From VXNF01 sp965116465 (GTDB lineage: Bacteria > Actinomycetota > Acidimicrobiia > Acidimicrobiales > CATQHL01), in the NCBI GenBank assembly GCA_965116465.1, contig OZ220687.1, positions 1,550,001 to 1,614,000 of the forward strand: a stretch of 64,000 nt of DNA, in the 5' to 3' direction. The notes beneath the pieces are model-generated. The model made no database searches. It was given only the letters and a program-made list of their open reading frames with translations, and was not told the origin of the DNA. The position numbers and the translations under genes were made by a program. This document shows, one piece after another, positions 28,456 through 37,488 of the stretch. How positions within the stretch are numbered: position 1 is the stretch's first letter; every line of letters begins with the position of its first letter.

Positions 28456-30323
28456 TGGGCTCGAGCGATGCCGACCGGCCCCGGGTCGGGGTGATCGGCG
28501 TGGGGGTGATGGGCGGCGCCATGTCGGGTCACCTGGTGGCCGCTGGGTTCGAGGTGTGCGGCTACGACGTCGAGCCGGCGAAGGTCGCCGCCTCCGCCGC
28601 GACCTCCGTCGGCTCGGTGGCCGAGGTGGCCGCCCGCAGCGACGTCGTGCTGCTGTCGCTGCCATCGGTGAGCGCTCTGGAGGGCGTGGCGGCGCAACTG
28701 GCCGGCGCCGAGCCGGCCGGCCTCGTGGCCGTCGAGATGGGCACCCTGCCGCTGGAGGCGAAGCAGCAGGCCCACGACCGTCTCGCCGCGGTGGGCTGCG
28801 ACCTGCTGGACGCGCCGGTCAGCGGCACCGGGCTGCAGGCCGCCGACGCCACGCTCGTCGTCTACTCCAGCGGCAGCCGCGCCGGCTTCGAGCGGGCCGC
28901 TCCGCTATTCGACGTCATCGGCCGCCGCACGTACCACCTCGGCACCTTCGGCAACGGCACCCGTATGAAGTTCGTCGCCAACCTGCTCGTGGCCGTGCAC
29001 ACGCTCGCCGCCGCTGAGGCTCACGCCCTCGGTGAGGCCGCCGGGCTCGACCCGGCACTCACCCAGGATGCGGTCTCGGCGGGCACGGGATCCTCGTCCA
29101 TGTTCGACATCAGGGGCCCGATGATGGTGGCTGACAGCTTCGACCCCCCGTCGGCACGGTTGGCGATCATCCACAAGGACGCCAGCATCATCGCCGCCTT
29201 CGCCCGGGCGGTCGGCACCGACACACCGCTGCTGGACGCCGCCATCCCGATGTACGAGCGGGGCCTCGCCGCCGACCTCGGTGACCTCGACGCCGCCGCC
29301 CTGCGCCGCCTCTACGATTCCCCGCCGCCGCCCGATTCGCCCGCAGGCGAGGATGCTCGGGGGCAGCCGGTGAACCTCGAGGTGCGCCGCGGTGATCGGC
29401 CGCGGGTCGGGGTGATCGGCGTGGGCGTGATGGGCGGTGCCATGGCGGCCAACCTGGTGGCCGCCGGTTTCGAGGTGTGCGGCTACGACGTCGAGGTGGC
29501 CAGGGTCGCCGCCTCGGGCGCCACCGAGGTCGCTTCGGTTGCCGAGGTGGCCGCCCGCAGCGACGTGGTGCTGCTCTCCCTGCCGTCGGCGAGCGCGCTC
29601 GAGGACACCTCGGCGCAACTGGCGGCCGCCGGACCGGAAGGTCTCCTGGCCGTCGAGATGAGCACGCTGCCGCTGGAGGTGAAGCAGCGCGCCCATGACC
29701 GCCTCGCCGGAGCAGGTTGCGATCTTCTGGACGCGCCGGTCAGCGGCACCGGACTGCAGGCCGCAGACGCCACGCTCATCGTGTACGGCAGCGGTAGCCG
29801 CGTCGGGCTCGACACGGCGTCGCCGATCTTCGACGTGATCGGGCGCCGCACCTACGACCTCGGGTCGTTCGGCAACGGTACGCGCATGAAGCTCGTCGCC
29901 AACCTCCTGGCGGCGGTGCACACGCTGGTCGCCGCCGAGGCGCACGCCCTGGGGGCTGCCGCCGGGCTCGACCCCGCCGTGACCCAGGAGGTGATCTCCG
30001 CCGGCGTGGGTACTTCGGCCGCGTTCGACATCCGGGGCCCGATGATGGTCGCGGACAGCTACGAACCGTCGGCCGGGCGGCTGGCGATCATCGACAAGGA
30101 CGTCCGTATCATCGGTGCCTTCGCCCGGACGGTCGGCGTCGAGACACCGCTGCTCGACGCCACCCGACCTCTCTACCGCCGGGGTACCGCCGAAGGCCTC
30201 GGCGACCTCGACGTCGCCGCCGCGCGCCGCCTGTTCGAATCCCGGCCGCCGGCCGAGCCCCGCACAGGCGCGGCCACCTCCACCGAGACCACACCCATCA
30301 ACACACAAGGAGCAAAGCCATGA
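28455..30323 (+). CDS. Fused tandem beta-hydroxyacid dehydrogenase (two complete copies)
   Basis: 622-aa protein made of two full 3-hydroxyisobutyrate dehydrogenase-type units. Copy 1 is about residues 1-300 and copy 2 about 313-622, strongly similar along their length. Both begin RPRVGVIGVGVMGGAM (NAD binding). Both contain DLLDAPVSGTGLQAADAT and a catalytic Lys in FGNGTRMK. A short Pro-rich linker joins them. Family members are single 290-300 aa chains. An internal GTG at 29369 could be a relic start of the second gene. It overlaps its neighbours at both ends (TGATG and ATGA), so it is coupled in the operon. Confidence 0.9.
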   Translation: MGSSDADRPRVGVIGVGVMGGAMSGHLVAAGFEVCGYDVEPAKVAASAATSVGSVAEVAARSDVVLLSLPSVSALEGVAAQLAGAEPAGLVAVEMGTLPLEAKQQAHDRLAAVGCDLLDAPVSGTGLQAADATLVVYSSGSRAGFERAAPLFDVIGRRTYHLGTFGNGTRMKFVANLLVAVHTLAAAEAHALGEAAGLDPALTQDAVSAGTGSSSMFDIRGPMMVADSFDPPSARLAIIHKDASIIAAFARAVGTDTPLLDAAIPMYERGLAADLGDLDAAALRRLYDSPPPPDSPAGEDARGQPVNLEVRRGDRPRVGVIGVGVMGGAMAANLVAAGFEVCGYDVEVARVAASGATEVASVAEVAARSDVVLLSLPSASALEDTSAQLAAAGPEGLLAVEMSTLPLEVKQRAHDRLAGAGCDLLDAPVSGTGLQAADATLIVYGSGSRVGLDTASPIFDVIGRRTYDLGSFGNGTRMKLVANLLAAVHTLVAAEAHALGAAAGLDPAVTQEVISAGVGTSAAFDIRGPMMVADSYEPSAGRLAIIDKDVRIIGAFARTVGVETPLLDATRPLYRRGTAEGLGDLDVAAARRLFESRPPAEPRTGAATSTETTPINTQGAKP

Positions 30324-31279
30324 CCATCGCCCAGAACGTGCTCACCAAGGACCTGCTCGAGGAGTACTGCGCCCGGTTCAACAACTGGGGCCGGTGGGGT
30401 GACGACGACGAGGTCGGCACCCTCAACTTCATCACCCCCGAGAAGATCATCGAGTCGGCATCGCTGGTGCGCGCCGGCAAGGTGTTCTCCCTGGAGCTGC
30501 CCCTGGACGGCAACGGGCCCCAGACCGGCGCATTCGGGCGGGTCAACCCGGTGCACCAGATGGTGGCCACCGGCAGCGACCACGCCGCCGGTCTCCAGAA
30601 CTGGCCGAAGGACTGGGGCGTCGCCGACGACACCCTCTTCCTGTTCCTACAGGGGGGCACCCAGTGGGACGCCCTGTCACACATCTTCCACAACGGGAAG
30701 ATGTACAACGGCTTCGACGCCAACCTCGTGACCGCCCAAGGGGCCGAGCGCAACGGCATCGAGCACCAGAAGACGGTGGTGTCCCGTGGCGTGCTGCTGG
30801 ACGTGCCGCGGGCGCTCGGGCGCGACCACCTCGAGCCGGGCGAGCCGATCGACGGCGACCTGCTCGACGCCACCTGCCGTCACCAGGGCGTGGAGGTCAC
30901 CACGGGCGACATCGTGCTGATCCGCACCGGCGACATGGCCCGGCGTCGCCACCTGCCCGGCTGGGACGGCTACTCCGCCGGCGACTCGCCCGGCCTGTCG
31001 CTGCTGTCGGCCCCATGGCTGGCGGGAAAGGAGATCGCCGCCCTGGCCACCGACACCTGGGGGGCCGAGGTGCGCCCGAACGAGATCCCCGGCACATTCC
31101 AGCCGTTGCATCTGGTGATGATCCCCAGCATGGGGCTGTTCGTGGGTGAGATCTGGTACCTGGACGAGTTGGCGGAGGACTGCGCCGACGACGGGGTTTA
31201 CGAGTTCCAACTCGTGGCGCCGCCGCTGGTCATCCCCGGCGCCGTGGGCTCGCCGCTGAACCCCCAGGCCATCAAGTAG
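30320..31279 (+). CDS. Cyclase-family (kynurenine formamidase-like) metal hydrolase
   Basis: 319-aa cyclase-superfamily protein. The metal motif is GGTQWDALSHIFHNG, a variant of HxGTHxDxPxH with the GTQWD form seen in the long-chain members of the family. GDIVLIRTGDM follows in the second half. It hydrolyses amide or ester bonds in related enzymes. It overlaps the fused dehydrogenase gene by 4 bp and is followed by an REP-like element. Confidence 0.82.
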   Translation: MTIAQNVLTKDLLEEYCARFNNWGRWGDDDEVGTLNFITPEKIIESASLVRAGKVFSLELPLDGNGPQTGAFGRVNPVHQMVATGSDHAAGLQNWPKDWGVADDTLFLFLQGGTQWDALSHIFHNGKMYNGFDANLVTAQGAERNGIEHQKTVVSRGVLLDVPRALGRDHLEPGEPIDGDLLDATCRHQGVEVTTGDIVLIRTGDMARRRHLPGWDGYSAGDSPGLSLLSAPWLAGKEIAALATDTWGAEVRPNEIPGTFQPLHLVMIPSMGLFVGEIWYLDELAEDCADDGVYEFQLVAPPLVIPGAVGSPLNPQAIK

Positions 31280-31325
31280 CCCAACCGGTCCGGAGTCCGC
31301 TCGGTCGTGCGACGACCCGGCTCGC

Positions 31326-31385
31326 CGTCATTCCGGACCCGCCCTCCGTCATTCCGGCGAAGGCCGGAATCCAAGGTCCGGCAGC
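31326..31385. repeat. REP-like palindromic repeats, two partial units
   Basis: CCGTCATTCCGG (31326 onwards) is followed by the complete unit CCGTCATTCCGGCGAAGGCCGGAATCC ending near 31372. Its hairpin stem is ATTCCGGC / GCCGGAAT with a GAAG loop region. It matches the element near 16043. It lies between the cyclase and dehydrogenase genes and may end or stabilise the upstream transcript. Confidence 0.6.
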
Positions 31386-31454
31386 ACGGCCGGCACTGGG
31401 AGCGAAACACTTGACAGACTGCTGCCCCGGGCCTTCGCCGGGAAGGAGACGACG

Positions 31455-32372
31455 ATGAGCATCCCAGGACGTGCGGCGGCCGACGTGCCGATCGGCTGGA
31501 TCGGCACCGGTGTCATGGGCGCCTCGATGTGCGGGCACCTCATGGACGCCGGCCATCCGGCGACCGTGCACACCCGCACGCGGGCCAAGGCCGAGGGGCT
31601 GGTGGCGCGCGGCGCCGCCTGGGCCGATTCGCCGCGGGAGGTGGCCGAGGCCTCGGATGTGATCTTCACCATCGTGGGCTACCCGGCCGACGTGCGGGAG
31701 GTGATCCTCGGTGCCGACGGGGCCCTGGCCGGTTGTAGCGGCGGCGAGATCGTCGTGGACATGACCACCAGCGAACCGTCCCTGGCCGTCGAGATCGCCG
31801 AGACCGCCGAGGCGCAGGGTGTGGCAGCCGTGGACGCCCCCGTGTCCGGCGGCGACGTGGGCGCCCGCGGGGGCACCCTGTCGATCATGATCGGCGGCGA
31901 CGCGGAGGTGGTGGCGTCGCTGGAGCCCTTCTGGGAGGCCATGGGGCGCACCTGGGTGCACCAGGGCCCCCCGGGTGCGGGCCAGCACACCAAGATGGTG
32001 AACCAGACGCTCATCGCCGCGGGCATGATCAGCGTCTGCGAGGGTCTGCTCTACGCCTGGCAGGCCGGGCTCGACCTCGAGACGGTCATGGAGTCGGTGG
32101 CCAGCGGCGCGGCGGGGAGTTGGTCGCTCTCCAACCTGGGAAGCCGCATGATCGCCGGCAACTTCGACCCCGGCTTCTTCGTGGAGCACTTCGTGAAGGA
32201 CATGGGAATCGCCCTCGCCGAGGCCGACCGCATGGGCCTCGACCTGCCCGGCCTGCGCCTGGCCCGCGGGTTCTACGAGAGCCTCATGGCCGCCGACCGC
32301 GGCCGCCTCGGCACCCAGTCCCTCATCCTCGCCCTCGCCGAACTCTCCAACCTCGACTGGACGACCCGCTGA
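31455..32372 (+). CDS. 3-hydroxyisobutyrate/tartronate-semialdehyde-type dehydrogenase
   Basis: 305-aa beta-hydroxyacid dehydrogenase. The NAD motif is GWIGTGVMGASMCGHL, the substrate-binding motif DAPVSGGDVGARGGTL, and the catalytic Lys is in GAGQHTKMVNQ. It is of standard family length, unlike the fused copy upstream. It begins behind GGAAGGAGACGACG and follows the cyclase after 175 bp containing an REP-like repeat. It may belong to the same pathway. Confidence 0.9.
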   Translation: MSIPGRAAADVPIGWIGTGVMGASMCGHLMDAGHPATVHTRTRAKAEGLVARGAAWADSPREVAEASDVIFTIVGYPADVREVILGADGALAGCSGGEIVVDMTTSEPSLAVEIAETAEAQGVAAVDAPVSGGDVGARGGTLSIMIGGDAEVVASLEPFWEAMGRTWVHQGPPGAGQHTKMVNQTLIAAGMISVCEGLLYAWQAGLDLETVMESVASGAAGSWSLSNLGSRMIAGNFDPGFFVEHFVKDMGIALAEADRMGLDLPGLRLARGFYESLMAADRGRLGTQSLILALAELSNLDWTTR

Positions 32373-32402
32373 GGTCGGCGCCGGACCGGTACCGTCGGCG
32401 CC

Positions 32403-33467
32403 ATGAACTCGCGTGAACCCGTCGTGCCGGCGGCCGGTCGGCATGGGGGTGACGGACTGGCGGTTGCCCGGGCGTTGGGGTTGGAACCCGGGTCGCTGCT
32501 GGACCTGTCGCAGAACCTGAATCCGTTCGCTCCGGACGTCGGGGCGCTGGCGGAGCGGCATCTGGGCGAGTTGCGACGCTATCCCGATCCCGGCGCGCCG
32601 ACTCGGCTGTTGGCCGAGGCGGTGGGGGTGGATCCCGGCCGGTTGCTGCTGACGAACGGCGCTGCCGAGGCGATCTCGCTGGTGGCGGCCGAGATCGGCG
32701 GGCAGGTGCGGTCGGAGCCGGAGTTCGGGTTGCACCCCCGCGGCGAATCCGGACCCGTGTGGCGGAGCGACCCGCATAACCCTTCCGGACACCTGGCCGG
32801 GCCCCACGAGACGGCCGACGTGTGGGATGAAGCGTTCTACCCCCTGGCGACGGGGCGCTGGACCGCCGGGCGCGACGGCGTCGTCGTTGGCTCGTTGACA
32901 AAGACGTTCGCCTGCCCGGGACTGCGGCTGGGCTATCTGGTCGCAGATGACGTCGAGCGATTCGCGCGCCGGCAACCGCAATGGTCGGTGGGGTCGCTGG
33001 TGCTGGCACTGCTGGCGGACCTGCTCGAGCGTGCCGACCTGGCGGGCTGGGCCACGGCCATTGCGAAGGCGCGGGACGAGCTGGTGGGCGTGTTCGAGGC
33101 GCGAGGTCTCGCAGTGCGGGCCGCCGACGCCCCCTGGGTGCTGGTGCAGGCGCCGGGCCTGCGGGACGCCCTGGCTCCGCACGGCGTGCTGGTGCGAGAC
33201 TGCGCCGGGTTCGGACTCGACGGGACGGCTCGCGTCGCCGTTCCCGACGCCGCCGGTCTGGCGCGGCTGGCGGCGGCAATGGACCGTGCCGGCTGCACCG
33301 GCGAGCCCGCCGACACAGAACTCGACGCGGAGCCGGGCGCCGCCGGAAACGGCGCCGGATCCGGGCGGCGGCCCGGTGCGGCGGCCATCGCGTTCAACGT
33401 GGACGCGGGCGCCGCAGCCGCCGGTGGTCGGAGCCCAGGAGAGCCGGTCGAGCACTTCCTGCGCTAG
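32403..33467 (+). CDS. CobD-like threonine-phosphate decarboxylase / aminotransferase
   Basis: 354-aa PLP enzyme. It starts with the CobD-typical HGGDGLAVARALG and LDLSQNLNPFAP, has YPDPGAPTRLLAEA, and the PLP lysine in GSLTKTFACPGLRLGYL. It should make aminopropanol phosphate for the cobalamin nucleotide loop. The middle between LHPRGESG and DEAFYPLA is shorter than in typical aminotransferases, and a Gly/Ala-rich tail of about 50 residues is extra. It lies just ahead of a cobalamin riboswitch and btuFCD. Confidence 0.75.
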   Translation: MNSREPVVPAAGRHGGDGLAVARALGLEPGSLLDLSQNLNPFAPDVGALAERHLGELRRYPDPGAPTRLLAEAVGVDPGRLLLTNGAAEAISLVAAEIGGQVRSEPEFGLHPRGESGPVWRSDPHNPSGHLAGPHETADVWDEAFYPLATGRWTAGRDGVVVGSLTKTFACPGLRLGYLVADDVERFARRQPQWSVGSLVLALLADLLERADLAGWATAIAKARDELVGVFEARGLAVRAADAPWVLVQAPGLRDALAPHGVLVRDCAGFGLDGTARVAVPDAAGLARLAAAMDRAGCTGEPADTELDAEPGAAGNGAGSGRRPGAAAIAFNVDAGAAAAGGRSPGEPVEHFLR

Positions 33468-33509
33468 CAGGCAAGGGCCAGGTCGGGACGACAGTTCGAC
33501 CGGCCGGTC

Positions 33510-33630
33510 AGGGCCTAGACTGCGATCCGGCTCGGAGACGAAGTCCGGTTGGAATCCGGCACTGTCCCGCAACGGTGAAGCGACACCCGTCGCCAAGTCC
33601 GGTCGAACCTCGGGCCGATGCAAACCACAT
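33510..33630 (+). ncRNA. Cobalamin riboswitch
   Basis: The conserved core GGAATCCGGCACTGTCCCGC followed by AACGGTGA lies at about 33552-33580. A variable stem (GCGACACCCGTCGC) and the 3' box AAGTCCGGTCGAACCTC follow near 33597-33613. It lies upstream of btuF and should reduce expression of the corrinoid uptake and assembly operon when adenosylcobalamin is abundant. Confidence 0.92.
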
Positions 33631-33709
33631 GACCCTCGAGGATCAGGGTTGGTTTGGCCGGCAGCCTCTGTCGATCGAGCTTCCGACCTCGACCGATAGG
33701 AGGTACCGG

Positions 33710-34879
33710 ATGCTCAAGCACCGCCCTGTTCTCTTTCTCGTCGCGCTTATCGCGGCAACCGGACTGCTGGCCGCCGCCTGCGGCAGCGATGGGGACTCAC
33801 CCCCGGCAGGCGACGCCGTTGCGCCCGCCGAGCCGGCCCCCGCTCCGCCCGAGCCGGCCCCGCCGCCGGTAGCGGAGGAACCGGCCACCACCGCGACGGC
33901 GGCCGAGGAACCCCCTGAACCGACCACCACGACGCTGGCCCCTGCTCCGACAACCACCAGCGAGGCACCTGCCGACGACGGTGAGCAAGAGACGCCGGCC
34001 GACGGCGCGCCGGACGGCGCGGATTCCGGATCCGGCGCGCCCGAGCGCGCCGAGCCCGCCCCCACCTTCGCGGTGACGATCGAGTCTGCCGGCGGGACGT
34101 GGACACTCGACGCGCCGCCGCAGCGCATCGTCTCGCTGTCGCCGACGGCCACCGAGATCCTCTTCGCCATCGGGGCGGGCCCGCAGGTGGTGGCGGTCGA
34201 CAACTGGTCCACCTACCCGCCCGAAGCGCCGACCACCGACCTCTCGGGGTTCGACCCCAACATCGAGGCCATCAGCGCCTACGAACCCGACCTGGTGGTC
34301 ATCGCCAACGACGCCAACGAGCTGGTCGCCGGACTCACGGCGCTGGAGATCCCGGTGCTCGTGAGTGCCAGCCCGCTCGACATCGCAGCCGGCTACGGAG
34401 CCGTCGCCGCCCTCGGCGCGGCCACCGGCCACGTCGACGAGGCCCGGGAAGTCATCGAGAAGATGCGAGCCGAGATCGACGAGGCGCTGGCGGGCGCCCC
34501 GGAGGTCCCCATCCGCATCTACCACGAACTGGACGACACGCACTTCTCGGTCAGCTCCCACAGCTTCATCGGGGCGGTCTACTCCGCCCTCGGTACGACG
34601 AACATCGCCGATCCCGCCGACTCCGACGGTTACGGGTACCCGCAACTCACCGAGGAGTACATCATCGAGGCGGACCCCGAGTTGATCATCATCACCGACC
34701 TGCTCGCCTACACGGCGGCAGACGTGGCGGCACGCCCCGGCTGGGAGACGGTGACCGCGGTGCGTGACGGCAACATCCTGGTCGTGAACGCCGACATCGC
34801 CTCCCGCTGGGGACCGCGACTGCCGCAGTTCGTCGCCACCGTCGTCGAGGCGCTGGCGGCGATCGCAGCGGCGTCGTAG
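33710..34879 (+). CDS. btuF: Cobalamin ABC transporter binding lipoprotein
   Basis: 389-aa lipoprotein. The signal sequence ends in LLAAACGSDG, then a Pro/Thr/Glu-rich linker of about 95 residues, then the BtuF/FepB fold starting PQRIVSLSPTATEILFAIG. Further family motifs are EPDLVVIAND and DLLAYTAADVAARPGW. The ATG at 33710 is preceded by TAGGAGG. The riboswitch and btuC/btuD partners support corrinoid rather than iron-siderophore binding. Confidence 0.9.
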   Translation: MLKHRPVLFLVALIAATGLLAAACGSDGDSPPAGDAVAPAEPAPAPPEPAPPPVAEEPATTATAAEEPPEPTTTTLAPAPTTTSEAPADDGEQETPADGAPDGADSGSGAPERAEPAPTFAVTIESAGGTWTLDAPPQRIVSLSPTATEILFAIGAGPQVVAVDNWSTYPPEAPTTDLSGFDPNIEAISAYEPDLVVIANDANELVAGLTALEIPVLVSASPLDIAAGYGAVAALGAATGHVDEAREVIEKMRAEIDEALAGAPEVPIRIYHELDDTHFSVSSHSFIGAVYSALGTTNIADPADSDGYGYPQLTEEYIIEADPELIIITDLLAYTAADVAARPGWETVTAVRDGNILVVNADIASRWGPRLPQFVATVVEALAAIAAAS

Positions 34880-34903
34880 GCAGGGAACGAGCGCGAGGAG
34901 ACG

Positions 34904-35983
34904 ATGGTGACGCTGCCTGCAACCGGCGGCACCCCCTCGGCCACCCAGCGGGCCTTCCGGCTGCCGCCGCTGGCCGCCGCCGGCACGCTCGTCGCCCTGG
35001 CGGCGGTCGCATTGCTGAGCGCCACGACCGGCGCGGCGGGTCTGGCGTTCGGCGACGTGCTCGCCGCTCTCGTGGACCGCCTGCCACTGGTGGACGTGGA
35101 CTCGTCACTGAGTGCGCGCCAGGAGGGCATCTTGTTCCAGATCCGCCTGCCCCGGCTGGTGCTGGGCATGCTGGTGGGTGGGTCCCTCGCCATGGCGGGA
35201 GCCTCCTACCAGGGGGTGTTCCGCAACCCGCTGGCCGACCCATACCTGCTCGGCGTCTCCGCCGGCGCCGGGTTCGGTGCGGTCTTGGCGCTGGGGTTCG
35301 GGCTCGACGTGGGCTGGGGGCCGTTCGACGCCCTGCCGGCCGCCGCGTTCCTGGGAGCGCTCGTGGCGGTGACGGCGTCGGCGGCCATCGCCCGGGGCGC
35401 CTGGCGCTCGCCGGCGACCCTGCTGCTCGGGGGCATCGCCATGGCAGCGTTCTTCTCGGCGGCGCAGACCTACGCCATCGGCCAACTCAGCGAGACGCGC
35501 ACCCGCGAGGTGCTGTCGTGGCTGTTCGGCCAGCTCAGCACCAGCGGATGGCGACAGGTCTGGATCCTGCTGCCCTACGTGGCGATCTGCGGAACGATCC
35601 TGCTGCTGCACCGCCGGCACCTCGACGTGCTGCGGGTCGGAGACGACGAGGCCCGCTCGCTGGGCCTGAACCCCGGCAGGGCGCGGCTCGTGGTGATCGC
35701 CTCGGCGTCGCTGATGACGGCGGCGGCGGTGTCGGTCAGCGGCCTCATCGCCTTCGTCGGCCTGGTCGTACCGCACGTCGTCCGGCTGCTGGTGAGTCAC
35801 AGCTACCGCGTGATCGTGCCGCTCTCGGCACTCGGCGGTGCCGCCTTCCTGGCGCTCGTGGACACCGGCGCCCGCACGCTCACCGCACCCGCCGAGTTGC
35901 CTGTCGGCGTGATCACGGCGTTCGTGGGTGCCCCGTTCTTCGCACTGGTGCTGTGGCGCGGCTCCCGGAAGGTGGAGGCATGA
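34904..35983 (+). CDS. btuC: Cobalamin ABC transporter permease
   Basis: 359-aa FecCD/BtuC-type permease with about ten hydrophobic segments. Motifs include RLPRLVLGMLVGGSLAMAG, YQGVFRNPLADPYLLGVS and the cytoplasmic coupling region GLIAFVGLVVPHVVRLL. The stop overlaps the btuD start (ATGA). It forms the membrane channel of the BtuFCD importer. Confidence 0.92.
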   Translation: MVTLPATGGTPSATQRAFRLPPLAAAGTLVALAAVALLSATTGAAGLAFGDVLAALVDRLPLVDVDSSLSARQEGILFQIRLPRLVLGMLVGGSLAMAGASYQGVFRNPLADPYLLGVSAGAGFGAVLALGFGLDVGWGPFDALPAAAFLGALVAVTASAAIARGAWRSPATLLLGGIAMAAFFSAAQTYAIGQLSETRTREVLSWLFGQLSTSGWRQVWILLPYVAICGTILLLHRRHLDVLRVGDDEARSLGLNPGRARLVVIASASLMTAAAVSVSGLIAFVGLVVPHVVRLLVSHSYRVIVPLSALGGAAFLALVDTGARTLTAPAELPVGVITAFVGAPFFALVLWRGSRKVEA

Positions 35984-36801
35984 GCACGGCCGCAGCCGAG
36001 CCGGTCACCGCGGCCGCGCCGAGCGCCGCCGGAGCTCTCATCTGCCGCTCCGTGAGTGTCAGATTCGGCGAGACCGAGGCGCTGCGCGGCGTTGACCTGC
36101 AGCTGGCAGCCGGCGAGTGGCTGGGTCTGATCGGACCGAACGGGGCCGGCAAGTCCACGCTGCTGCGGGCGATCGCCGGTCTGGTGGCCCATGACGGCAC
36201 CGTGACGCTGGACTGCGGCCGGCGGCCCGAAGGGACCGATGTGGCCCTGGTGCCGCAGATACCGATCCTGCCCGCGGGCATGACGGTGGCCGAGTACGCC
36301 CTGCTGGGCCGGAGCCCTCACCTGGGTTGGCTCGCCGTGGAGTCGCGCCGGGATCGCCGCATCGTGGCCTCGGTGCTCGAGCGACTCGACCTGCAAGGCT
36401 TCGCCGACCGCCCCGTGACGCACCTCTCCGGTGGCGAGACCCAGCGGGTCGTACTCGCCCGGGCGCTCGCTCAGCAGGCCCCGATCCTGCTGCTGGACGA
36501 GCCGACCAGCGCCCTGGATCTGGGTCACCGCGACGCCGTCCTGGAGCTGATCGACACCCTGCGCCGCAGCGACGGCATCTCGGTCATCGCCGCCATGCAC
36601 GACTTGGGCACGGCCGCCCGCTTCGCCGAGCGGCTGGCTCTGATCGACCGGGGCCGTATCGTGGCCGACGGCCCGCCGCGCAGCGTGCTGGCGCCGGGCA
36701 GACTCTCCGATGTGTACGCCACTCCGCTCAGCGTCCACACCGTCGACGGCGAACTCGTCGTCCTGCCCGCCCCCCGAACGCGACAGGAGAACGCCTCATG
36801 A
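35980..36801 (+). CDS. btuD: Cobalamin ABC transporter ATPase
   Basis: 273-aa ATPase. Walker A is GPNGAGKST, Q-loop VPQIPILP, signature LSGGETQRV, Walker B ILLLDEPTSALD and H-switch AAMHDLG. The ATG at 35980 overlaps btuC and the gene overlaps cobO by 4 bp. It drives corrinoid import through BtuC. Confidence 0.92.
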   Translation: MSTAAAEPVTAAAPSAAGALICRSVSVRFGETEALRGVDLQLAAGEWLGLIGPNGAGKSTLLRAIAGLVAHDGTVTLDCGRRPEGTDVALVPQIPILPAGMTVAEYALLGRSPHLGWLAVESRRDRRIVASVLERLDLQGFADRPVTHLSGGETQRVVLARALAQQAPILLLDEPTSALDLGHRDAVLELIDTLRRSDGISVIAAMHDLGTAARFAERLALIDRGRIVADGPPRSVLAPGRLSDVYATPLSVHTVDGELVVLPAPRTRQENAS

Positions 36802-37373
36802 CCACTGACGAAGCCCCCCTCACCGAACGCCCCTACGAGCGGCGCGAGTTGCGCTCGGCCGCCTCGCTGGTGCTGGTCAACACCGGCGACGGCAAGGGCA
36901 AGTCCACCGCGGCCTTCGGCACGATCCTGCGGGCCGTCGCCCAGGGCTGGCCGGTGGCCGTGGTGCAGTTCCTCAAGAGCGGCGACTGGAACACCGGCGA
37001 GGAGAAGACCTGCCGCGGCCTGGGCGTGGAGTGGTACTCGGCCGGTGACGGCTTCACCTGGGACTCTGAGGACCTCGACGAGACGAAGGCGAAGGCGGTG
37101 GCGGCCTGGGCGTTCGCCGCCGGGCTGGTGGCGGTCGGCAACCACCGGCTGGTGGTGCTCGACGAGATCAGCTACGCCATGACCTGGGGGTGGATCGACG
37201 CCGCTGAGGTGGCTGCCGCACTGGCGGAGCGCCCGGAGCAGGTGAGCGTGATCCTGACCGGGCGGGACATGGCCTCCGAGGTGGTCGAGGTGGCCGACAC
37301 CGTCACCGAGATGGTGAGCGTCAAGCACGCCTTCGACAGCGGCATCCGGGCCAAGAAGGGGATCGACTACTGA
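36798..37373 (+). CDS. cobO: Cob(I)yrinic acid a,c-diamide adenosyltransferase
   Basis: 191-aa CobO/BtuR-type enzyme that adenosylates cob(I)alamin or its precursors with ATP. It has the P-loop VNTGDGKGKSTAAFG, FLKSGDWNTGE, VVLDEISYAM and the C-terminal KHAFDSGIRAKKGIDY. It is the first intracellular step after import, and coupled to btuD by overlap. Confidence 0.95.
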   Translation: MTTDEAPLTERPYERRELRSAASLVLVNTGDGKGKSTAAFGTILRAVAQGWPVAVVQFLKSGDWNTGEEKTCRGLGVEWYSAGDGFTWDSEDLDETKAKAVAAWAFAAGLVAVGNHRLVVLDEISYAMTWGWIDAAEVAAALAERPEQVSVILTGRDMASEVVEVADTVTEMVSVKHAFDSGIRAKKGIDY

Positions 37374-37488
37374 ACGCGGCGCCCCGACCCCGGAGGTCGG
37401 TCGTGCGGCGTCCCGCCCCGACGGCCGCTCCGAGCCTCCCTCCGGTCGGCGGGCAGACGCCGTCACCTGCACCGCCGGCGGGATCGAC

